NCBI GenBank assembly: GCA_011330645.1 | Contig: DRQB01000214.1 | Location: 1-6,371 of the forward strand | Length of the DNA: 6,371 nucleotides | Direction of reading: 5' to 3' | Source of the DNA: Campylobacterota bacterium | Lineage (GTDB): Bacteria; Campylobacterota; Campylobacteria; Campylobacterales; Sulfurovaceae | In this document: piece after piece, positions 1 to 4,223 of the stretch | Numbering within the stretch: position 1 is the stretch's first letter | Layout of the letters: each line of letters starts with the position of its first letter | Translations under genes and position numbers: made by a program | The notes under the pieces: generated by a model | What the model was told of the DNA's origin: nothing | Seen by the model: the letters and a program-made list of their open reading frames with translations, nothing else | Databases searched by the model: none

Positions 1-161
1 CTCTAGTCATTGACTATAAAAGTTCTAAAAAATATGGCTTGAAACATCAGAAGCAAGTAGGCTATTATAGAAAAGCGATTGCAGATATTACGGGGAAGAG
101 AACGGAGGGGATGATAATTTACTTGACAAATGAAGGAATTTCTCTTTTAAACTTAAACTAA
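1..161 (+). CDS. addA: C-terminal end of an AddA/RecB-like helicase-nuclease (partial)
   Basis: This gene enters from the left edge; its reading frame begins at base 3 and ends in TAA at 159-161, giving 52 visible residues. They start with a hydrophobic strand followed by D-Y-K (visible residues 4-6) and then Q-x-x-x-Y (residues 18-22). Together these fit the end of the PD-(D/E)xK nuclease core and the QxxxY motif of RecB-family exonucleases. In AddAB/RecBCD enzymes this domain processes double-strand DNA ends for homologous recombination. The position just before rplM-rpsI matches the order I recall from Campylobacter, where an AddA-type protein sits there. The earlier helicase motifs are outside the window, so AddA cannot be separated from another RecB-like nuclease. 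The nuclease-domain call is strong; the gene symbol is partly from context. Confidence 0.75.
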   Translation, partial: LVIDYKSSKKYGLKHQKQVGYYRKAIADITGKRTEGMIIYLTNEGISLLNLN

Positions 162-194
162 ACTGAATTTAAAAAAATATTAAGGTTAAGTGGG

Positions 195-200
195 TACAAT
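195..200 (+). promoter_or_regulatory. Predicted -10 box of the rplM-rpsI promoter
   Basis: TACAAT lies 34 bases after the upstream stop codon and 44 bases before the rplM start. It differs from TATAAT at one position. There is no convincing -35 box; upstream is an A/T-rich run (168-183), as is usual for the main sigma factor promoters of Campylobacterota. The start of transcription would be near 206-208. Predicted by pattern only. Confidence 0.5.
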
Positions 201-212
201 CCGTCCACAAAA

Positions 213-226
213 AGAGTTTAGACTCT
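213..226 (+). other. Small hairpin in the rplM leader
   Basis: AGAGT (213-217) and ACTCT (222-226) are perfect inverted arms around a TTAG tetraloop. It falls between the predicted transcription start and the Shine-Dalgarno sequence. L13 operons in other bacteria are autoregulated through their leaders, so a role in translation control is possible, but a 5-bp stem is weak evidence. Confidence 0.3.
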
Positions 227-244
227 CATAAAACAAGGATTATC

Positions 245-670
245 ATGAAAATGACAAAGGTACTTAAACCTGCTGAAGTTACACGTGACTGGGTTTTGAT
301 CGATGCTGAAGGTAAAACTTTTGGTCGTATCTTAACTGAAGTAGCGACACTTCTTAGAGGTAAACATAAACCATCATTTACACCAAATGTAGACTGTGGT
401 GACTACGTAGTTATCATCAACGCTGAAAAAGCAAAATTTTCAGGAAACAAGTTAGAGCAAAAAGAGTACTTTACTCACTCTGGTTACTTTGGTTCAACTA
501 AAAGTAAAAAACTTGATGACATGCTAGAAAACAAGACTGAAAAACTTTTCAGACTTGCAGTACGTGGTATGCTTCCAAAGACTACTCTTGGTAGAGCAAT
601 GCTTAAAAAACTTAAAGTGTATGCAGGTTCTGAACACCCACATACAGCACAAATCAATAAGGAAGCGTAA
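245..670 (+). CDS. rplM: 50S ribosomal protein L13
   Basis: The product is 141 residues, close to the 142 of E. coli L13, and aligns along its whole length. Recognisable blocks are R-D-W with V-x-I-D-A-E-G-K-T near residues 14-25, L-L-R-G-K-H-K-P near 36-43, G-D-Y-V-V-I-I-N-A near 52-60, and the family signature running from R-G-M-L-P-K near 107-112 to [10 protein letters not shown] near 124-133. L13 is an early-assembling protein of the large subunit that binds 23S rRNA. The start at 245 is preferred because AAGGA at 235-239 sits 5 bases upstream; the in-frame ATG at 251 would be too far from it. It is followed after two bases by rpsI, the usual pairing, so the two are almost certainly translated from one mRNA. 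Confidence 0.98.
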   Translation: MKMTKVLKPAEVTRDWVLIDAEGKTFGRILTEVATLLRGKHKPSFTPNVDCGDYVVIINAEKAKFSGNKLEQKEYFTHSGYFGSTKSKKLDDMLENKTEKLFRLAVRGMLPKTTLGRAMLKKLKVYAGSEHPHTAQINKEA

Positions 671-672
671 TC

Positions 673-1062
673 ATGGCTACATTTTATGCAACAGGAAAAA
701 GAAAAGCGGCTATCGCTAAAGTTTGGATGACTCCAGGTAATGGTGAAATGCTTATCAATGGTAAAACACTTGACCAATGGTTGGGTGGACATGAAACACT
801 TAAAATGAAAGTGAGACTTCCACTAGAGCTTACTAAGCAACTAGACAGCATGAACATTAAAGCAACTACACTTGGTGGTGGTTATGCTGCGCAAGCAGAT
901 GCTTTAAAACATGGTATCACTAAAGCGTTGGTAGAGTTCGAACCAACATTTAGAGCTATCTTGAAACCAGAAGGTCTTCTTACTCGTGACTCTAGAGTTG
1001 TTGAGCGTAAGAAACCAGGTAAGAAAAAAGCGAGACGTTCTCCACAATTCTCAAAAAGATAG
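673..1062 (+). CDS. rpsI: 30S ribosomal protein S9
   Basis: The product is 129 residues, the normal length for S9. It has the N-terminal A-T-G-K-R-K block (residues 6-11), P-G-N-G near 21-24, L-G-G-G-Y near 67-71 followed by K-H-G-I-T-K-A-L near 79-86, and [11 protein letters not shown] near 104-114. It ends in the typical basic tail with R-R-S-P-Q-F-S-K-R. In the ribosome this C-terminal tail reaches the P site and touches the anticodon arm of the bound tRNA. Only two bases separate it from the rplM stop; AAGGA at 659-663, inside the end of rplM, serves as ribosome binding site. The ATG at 673 matches the family N-terminus. Two hairpins follow the stop codon. Confidence 0.98.
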   Translation: MATFYATGKRKAAIAKVWMTPGNGEMLINGKTLDQWLGGHETLKMKVRLPLELTKQLDSMNIKATTLGGGYAAQADALKHGITKALVEFEPTFRAILKPEGLLTRDSRVVERKKPGKKKARRSPQFSKR

Positions 1063-1087
1063 TCGGCACTTTTCGATTATTTTTGCG

Positions 1088-1108
1088 AAAGTCTCTTTGG
1101 AGACTTTT
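1088..1108 (+). terminator. First hairpin after rpsI, probable terminator
   Basis: AAAGTCTC (1088-1095) and GAGACTTT (1100-1107) form a perfect 8-bp stem with a TTTG loop, starting 26 bases after the rpsI stop. The arm ends in TTTT (1105-1108), but the T-run is soon broken by A and C, so it may be a leaky terminator or an mRNA 3'-end protector. Confidence 0.6.
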
Positions 1109-1113
1109 ACCTC

Positions 1114-1157
1114 TTTGCAAGTGTTCTACTCTTGCAAAATTATTTCTCTATTTTTAT
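1114..1157 (+). terminator. Second tandem hairpin with T-rich tail, terminator
   Basis: TTTGCAAG (1114-1121) and CTTGCAAA (1131-1138) are perfect 8-bp arms around a 9-base loop. A T-rich stretch follows (1140-1157, including TTTTT at 1151-1155). It lies six bases after the first hairpin, so the ribosomal operon appears to end in a double stop. Confidence 0.6.
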
Positions 1158-1187
1158 CACTCCCAACAAACATTAACAAAATCAAAG

Positions 1188-1193
1188 TATAAT
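1188..1193 (+). promoter_or_regulatory. Predicted -10 box for the 73-residue gene
   Basis: A perfect TATAAT lies 29 bases upstream of the ATG at 1223, downstream of both hairpins. No clear -35 box is seen, and T-rich sequence lies further upstream (1139-1158), as expected for this phylum. It implies that the small gene is transcribed independently of rplM-rpsI. Confidence 0.6.
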
Positions 1194-1222
1194 CCTTTTA
1201 TTAATACTAAGGCAATAACTCT

Positions 1223-1444
1223 ATGACAATCTGGAAACACGAAGAAAACAAACCTACACACCGTTTGGTAAAGCTCTATAAAGAAGACCATGGTGAGGGT
1301 AAATATATGGGTGATTTGAGTGAAGAAGCCATTAAAGAGATGATTTTAGAGATCAAACCTGATGCAAAGATAGATCAGGCTTTTGGTACCTTGTCATACT
1401 TTGGTATGTTACCCTTGTTGGTTACCAAAAAACAAAATAGTTAA
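1223..1444 (+). CDS. Small conserved-looking protein of unknown function (73 aa)
   Basis: I do not recognise this protein. It is 73 residues, soluble-looking and charged, without signal peptide or transmembrane segment. The first half is basic and acidic mixed (H, K, E, D, R). Residues 33-45 are likely an amphipathic helix, and the last third (residues 54-67) is more hydrophobic with aromatic and glycine residues, before a short K-K-Q-N-S tail. There are no cysteines, so metal or redox chemistry through thiols is unlikely. Support for a real gene comes from its own TATAAT box, TAAGG (1208-1212) ten bases before the ATG, and a clean reading frame with codon use like its neighbours. Its last 23 bases overlap the end of the convergent deformylase-like gene. 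Function cannot be inferred from its neighbours, which are ribosomal genes on one side and an opposite-strand gene on the other. Confidence 0.75.
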   Translation: MTIWKHEENKPTHRLVKLYKEDHGEGKYMGDLSEEAIKEMILEIKPDAKIDQAFGTLSYFGMLPLLVTKKQNS

Positions 1445-2234
1445 CTATAGAAAGCAAGCCCAAGCGAATAGTTTGTATAAAAGTTGTACCTAAGATATTT
1501 CCTATTTGGCATGAAGTACAGTTACTGTACTTTTTCCCTTCATATTTTGCCACGAAAAAGTAGACGATAATACCAAATAGCATAAAGAGCATTACATAGT
1601 TTTCTATACTTTTTAGAATATTAAAGAGTGAGCTTGAAGCAAATAAACCTGCAATTATACCAAGTGTACCAAGAATGAGGGTAAAGGTGAGTATACGTAG
1701 AATATTTTTTATAGTTGTTGGTTCAGTAGTGGGACAACTTTCTAACGTAATATTATTTGAACTCTTCTCTAATTTTGTATCTAACAGACGTTTCTCATCT
1801 TCATTCATCCGAACCCTAAAGTTGGCACCTAGTAGATAGTCTGTTTTTCTTTGTATTACTACAGCTAACTCATCTTCAGCAGTAAGAAAATGTTGCGTTC
1901 CTTGTCTGTCTTCATACATTAGTTTTATTTTTTGATAGCGTTTTGTTTTTCCTGTGAGTCCAGGATAATAGCCAGTACTTTCTGTGGGATTAAGATTTCC
2001 CTCTTTGGTAATAATAATAGGGTTAATCATTTCTAAAAAATCATCTTCTTTTCTAATGACAATAACAGCATAAGGGGAACCTATCTGATAGGCAGCCAAC
2101 CCTTCCATTTTATTTTCAATCATAGTATCTTTAAGGTCTTGAAGCAGTGTAAAAAGTGCTTCATCATAGTGGCGTACCACTCCATCAAAAGCTTGACTTG
2201 GTACAGTAGGGTAAGTGATAATCTCTTTAATCAT
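1422..2234 (-). CDS. Inactive peptide-deformylase-like domain fused to a membrane domain
   Basis: The product has 270 residues. Residues 1-145 follow the peptide deformylase (PDF) layout: I-I-T-Y-P at the N-terminus, a first motif M-E-G-L-A-A-Y-Q (43-50, family GxGLAAxQ), a second motif E-S-T-G-Y-Y-P-G (85-92, family EGCLSxPG), and a third Q-R-K-T-D-Y (128-133, family QHExDH). The metal-binding Cys is Thr87, the two ligand His are Arg129 and Tyr133, and the catalytic Glu is Lys130. Deformylation is therefore not expected. After a polar linker (146-177) come hydrophobic segments near 178-200 and 211-229, a C-T-S-C at 239-242, and a third weaker hydrophobic stretch near 249-268. The frame is intact, so this looks like a repurposed domain rather than a pseudogene. 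A weak ribosome binding site AAAGAGA precedes the ATG. It might bind N-termini or another protein at the membrane, but that is speculation; automatic annotation would probably call it deformylase. Confidence 0.85.
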   Translation of the reverse strand: MIKEIITYPTVPSQAFDGVVRHYDEALFTLLQDLKDTMIENKMEGLAAYQIGSPYAVIVIRKEDDFLEMINPIIITKEGNLNPTESTGYYPGLTGKTKRYQKIKLMYEDRQGTQHFLTAEDELAVVIQRKTDYLLGANFRVRMNEDEKRLLDTKLEKSSNNITLESCPTTEPTTIKNILRILTFTLILGTLGIIAGLFASSSLFNILKSIENYVMLFMLFGIIVYFFVAKYEGKKYSNCTSCQIGNILGTTFIQTIRLGLLSIVNYFVFW

Positions 2235-2254
2235 ATTTTCTCTTTGAAACGCTT

Positions 2255-2260
2255 ATGTTA
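2255..2260 (-). promoter_or_regulatory. Possible -10 box for the deformylase-like gene
   Basis: On the - strand TAACAT lies about 20 bases before the ATG, after T-rich sequence. A promoter is expected here because a terminator stands between this gene and the sqr unit, but the match is only moderate and the spacing leaves a very short leader. Confidence 0.25.
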
Positions 2261-2295
2261 TTTTTAGGATGTTTAAAAATAGAATAAAAGTTTGG

Positions 2296-2320
2296 TTGTA
2301 CCCTAGAGGCTAGGGTACAA
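2296..2320 (-). terminator. Terminator of the sqr and small-gene transcript
   Basis: Bases 2296-2305 and 2311-2320 are perfect 10-bp inverted arms around a 5-base loop. It lies 6 bases after the stop of the 53-residue gene. Read on the - strand, the hairpin is followed after about six bases by a T-rich stretch (roughly 2276-2289); on the + strand it is followed by GAGGTC, so it works for the - strand only. Confidence 0.75.
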
Positions 2321-2326
2321 GAGGTC

Positions 2327-2488
2327 TTAGTGACTTTTACTCACTACGATGAGCATTTTGATGTTAATCACCATAAATCTAAAAAATTGCCAGATTTTGC
2401 ACGTTCTCATTTTACGAGCAAAAGATCCTGGAATCATTGTTAAATTAAATTGGTCACTTTTGGCGAAATTTTCTTCTTCTTTTTTCAT
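2327..2488 (-). CDS. 53-residue small protein downstream of sqr, predicted membrane-associated
   Basis: This short frame runs from ATG at 2488-2486 to TAA at 2329-2327. A strong Shine-Dalgarno AAGGAGA (2494-2500) sits 5 bases before the start. It begins 16 bases after the sqr stop and ends just before the terminator hairpin, so it is very likely co-transcribed with sqr. The N-terminus is charged and acidic (M-K-K-E-E-E), followed by a polar stretch, a basic segment with A-R-K-M-R-T-C (24-30) and a hydrophobic helix at about 32-49. In that helix Q34, R37 and K44 fall on one face, which suggests a helix lying in the membrane plane rather than crossing it. It ends K-S-H. I do not recognise a named family. 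A partner or membrane-anchor role for SQR is an inference from position and shape only. Confidence 0.8.
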   Translation of the reverse strand: MKKEEENFAKSDQFNLTMIPGSFARKMRTCKIWQFFRFMVINIKMLIVVSKSH

Positions 2489-2493
2489 AAATA

Positions 2494-2500
2494 TCTCCTT
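2494..2500 (-). promoter_or_regulatory. Strong ribosome binding site of the 53-residue gene
   Basis: AAGGAGA on the - strand, 5 bases before the ATG. It is the best Shine-Dalgarno match in the window and is the main argument that the short frame is translated. Confidence 0.8.
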
Positions 2501-2504
2501 TATT

Positions 2505-3977
2505 CTATTCTGGGATTAAAGTCCAACCTGGCTTGAGTTTTGCTTTGTAGATGAACATAAAGTGTAAGATATGTTTAATCCAGTGTCCAGCAAGACCAAT
2601 CTCTCCAAAGGTATAGTCAGTATCTCTACCTGTTCCTGGGTACTTTTCAAAGTCAGGTACAACAGGGTAAACAGTCATAGCTGCTGCTGTACCATCAAAT
2701 ACACCTTTACCAGCACTTGCAACACATGCTGCACCCATTTCTGCCATGGAAGCTTCATGTAAGTGTGCATCTTTACCATTTTTAATCATATCACAAACTG
2801 AGTGAGCAACTGCTTTACCGATGATTCCTGCAGGCATACCTGTTCTAGGTGGTGTCGGGTTAATCGGTGTTCCATTTGGTGAACTCATCGGTTTAGAGAT
2901 AAGGTGTGGTGGTGCAAAGGCAATACCTGCTGCAAAGATGTTGTCAAATGTAGGGTTTTGGTAGGTTCTTGGCCAGTCAGACGCTTTCCAGTTTTCATAA
3001 GCACCTGCATCATATTTTGCATCTACTTTCATAAATCCGTTTGGTGCAAAAAGTACATCGGTCATGTCTGAACCGTCTTTGTCATAGGCTTTAAATCCTA
3101 CACCAGAGAATGGAGGGATAAGCATCGCAAAGTCAAAGGTCTCTTCATGCATAGTACCGTCAAGAAGTTCATATTCGATTTTTCCATCTTCTACTTTAGA
3201 AGTATGTGCACCAATAATCCAGTCTACGTTTCTCTCAGCATAGAGTGATTCTGCAAAAAGTTTAGAAGAGACTGCATATCCTCCAACTTTCATGTGAAGC
3301 CCACCCATACCAAAGTCTCCAAGGAAAGATTCATTAGAAATCCATTTGATATCTAACATATCTCTGATACCTGCTTTTCTAGCTTCGTGTTCAATATTAA
3401 AAATGTACTCAAAAGCAGCACCTTGACAGGTACACATACCATGACCTGTTCCTACGAGGATTTTTTGTCTTTCACCTTTTTTTGCTTTTTCAAATACTTG
3501 TTTAAGCTCTAAGTTCGCGTGTACAGCATGATCAGCAGTACATACTGAAACAGTACTTCCCCCTAATTCACCCTTACCATTACCGAGACCTGGTGTGGCA
3601 TCGAAATTGAGTTTAGGACCCGTCGCATTGACAAGATAGTCGTACTCTAGTTCTTCCGTTTTCCCTACCTCACCTTCTTTAGTAGATTGGATAACGATAT
3701 ATGGTTTGTCGCTTCCTTCTTTACCATTTGGATGAATTTCAGTAGCGAGAGCTTGTCTATAGTCGATACCCGCTTTTGAATAAATAGGAGCAAGAGGAAA
3801 GACAACATCTTTCTTCTGCATTTGTCCTACACCTACCCATATATTTGATGGAATCCAGTTCCACTGTGAATTTGGAGTCACCACGACTACTTCGTGTTCA
3901 TCCCCAAGCCATTTTTTTGCAAATGTCGCTGTCGTGTGTCCAGAGACTCCACCACCCATAATTACCAATCGTGCCAT
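2505..3977 (-). CDS. sqr: Sulfide:quinone oxidoreductase (SQR)
   Basis: The product is a 490-residue flavoprotein of the disulfide reductase superfamily that oxidises sulfide to sulfur or polysulfide and passes the electrons to the quinone pool. The N-terminal FAD fold shows G-G-G-V-S-G (8-13), and a second nucleotide-type block ends in N-A-T-G-P-K (117-122). The three cysteines expected of SQR are present in matching contexts: Cys146 (V-C-T-A-D-H-A), Cys182 or Cys184 (M-C-T-C-Q-G), and Cys418 (A-A-C-V-A-S). The late FAD/quinone block is P-R-T-G-M-P (377-382) with A-V-A-H near 389-392. There is no export signal, unlike flavocytochrome c sulfide dehydrogenase. The C-terminal H-W-I-K-H-I-L-H-F-M-F-I-Y-K region (465-478) resembles the amphipathic anchor of membrane-bound SQRs. 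It is longer than many SQRs (about 380-450); I cannot assign the subtype. AAGGAAA lies 3 bases before the ATG. Confidence 0.93.
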   Translation of the reverse strand: MARLVIMGGGVSGHTTATFAKKWLGDEHEVVVVTPNSQWNWIPSNIWVGVGQMQKKDVVFPLAPIYSKAGIDYRQALATEIHPNGKEGSDKPYIVIQSTKEGEVGKTEELEYDYLVNATGPKLNFDATPGLGNGKGELGGSTVSVCTADHAVHANLELKQVFEKAKKGERQKILVGTGHGMCTCQGAAFEYIFNIEHEARKAGIRDMLDIKWISNESFLGDFGMGGLHMKVGGYAVSSKLFAESLYAERNVDWIIGAHTSKVEDGKIEYELLDGTMHEETFDFAMLIPPFSGVGFKAYDKDGSDMTDVLFAPNGFMKVDAKYDAGAYENWKASDWPRTYQNPTFDNIFAAGIAFAPPHLISKPMSSPNGTPINPTPPRTGMPAGIIGKAVAHSVCDMIKNGKDAHLHEASMAEMGAACVASAGKGVFDGTAAAMTVYPVVPDFEKYPGTGRDTDYTFGEIGLAGHWIKHILHFMFIYKAKLKPGWTLIPE

Positions 3978-4010
3978 AGCTTTCCTTCTTTTTAAAATTT
4001 AGTTCTATTC

Positions 4011-4016
4011 ATTTTA
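4011..4016 (-). promoter_or_regulatory. Predicted -10 box of the sqr promoter
   Basis: TAAAAT on the - strand lies 33 bases upstream of the sqr ATG, preceded by T-rich sequence including a run of seven T (4031-4037 read on the - strand). It fits the Campylobacterota pattern of a -10 box with T-rich upstream DNA. Transcription would start near 4004. Confidence 0.4.
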
Positions 4017-4035
4017 GGCAAAGATGTTTTAAAAA

Positions 4036-4056
4036 AATATTAAAATTAGTAATATT
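4036..4056. repeat. AT-only inverted repeat upstream of sqr
   Basis: AATATTA (4036-4042) and TAATATT (4050-4056) are perfect 7-bp arms 7 bases apart. The centre lies about 42 bases upstream of the predicted sqr transcription start, where activators often bind. AGTAATAT also occurs twice directly (4048-4055 and 4061-4068). Such AT-only repeats arise easily by chance in this background. Confidence 0.3.
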
Positions 4057-4148
4057 AATGAGTAATATATCAAAATCTTATGATTGACGCCTTAATAATA
4101 TAGTTTTTACATACTAGAATGTGGAAAAATATATCAGTTATATTGATG

Positions 4149-4175
4149 TAATACGGATTAATATACTCCGTATTA
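4149..4175. promoter_or_regulatory. 27-bp perfect inverted repeat, candidate operator of the transporter operon
   Basis: TAATACGGA (4149-4157) and TCCGTATTA (4167-4175) are perfect 9-bp arms separated by 9 bases. It lies about 50 bases before the chosen start of the transporter gene and is not followed by a T-run, so a terminator is unlikely. It could be the binding site of a dimeric regulator or a hairpin in the leader. No regulator gene is present in the window. Confidence 0.55.
4162..4167 (+). promoter_or_regulatory. Possible -10 box of the transporter operon
   Basis: TATACT lies mostly in the spacer of the inverted repeat at 4149-4175, so a protein on the repeat would block the promoter. 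An alternative is TTTACA (4106-4111) with TATATC (4130-4135) at 18 bases spacing, which would put the repeat just after the transcription start. The sequence alone does not decide between them. Confidence 0.3.
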
Positions 4176-4213
4176 GCTCAGACTTACCAAAGTATGCTAC
4201 TATTTTATCTACT

Positions 4214-4218
4214 AAGGA
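4214..4218 (+). promoter_or_regulatory. Ribosome binding site that decides the transporter start
   Basis: AAGGA stands 5 bases before the ATG at 4224. The earlier in-frame ATG at 4194 has no Shine-Dalgarno sequence before it, so translation most likely begins at 4224. Confidence 0.7.
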
Positions 4219-4223
4219 TTCTG

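Noticed and set aside
484..792. 102-codon - strand frame across rplM and rpsI
   Set aside because: It is antisense to two certain ribosomal protein genes and its product is rich in Ser and Phe, typical of a shadow frame.
986..1192. 68-codon + strand frame overlapping the end of rpsI and both hairpins
   Set aside because: It runs through the rpsI coding region in another frame and through the terminators, with no ribosome binding site and a low-complexity F/L/S-rich product.
1401..1428. TTGGTA...TACCAA inverted repeat as a two-way terminator between the convergent genes
   Set aside because: The stem is only 6 bp with a 16-base loop, lies inside the coding overlap, and is followed by A rather than T on the + strand.
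1422..2234. Calling the deformylase-like gene an active def or a pseudogene
   Set aside because: All metal ligands and the catalytic Glu are replaced, so activity is not expected, while the frame is uninterrupted and has a consistent C-terminal membrane extension, so a simple pseudogene is not supported.
2571..2762. 63-codon + strand frame opposite sqr
   Set aside because: Antisense to the well-supported sqr gene, no ribosome binding site, and a Cys/Ser/Thr-rich shadow product.
4194..4223. Ten extra N-terminal codons for the transporter
   Set aside because: The ATG at 4194 has no Shine-Dalgarno sequence, whereas the ATG at 4224 has AAGGA at 5 bases; the extension would also place an extra hydrophobic run before the normal family start.
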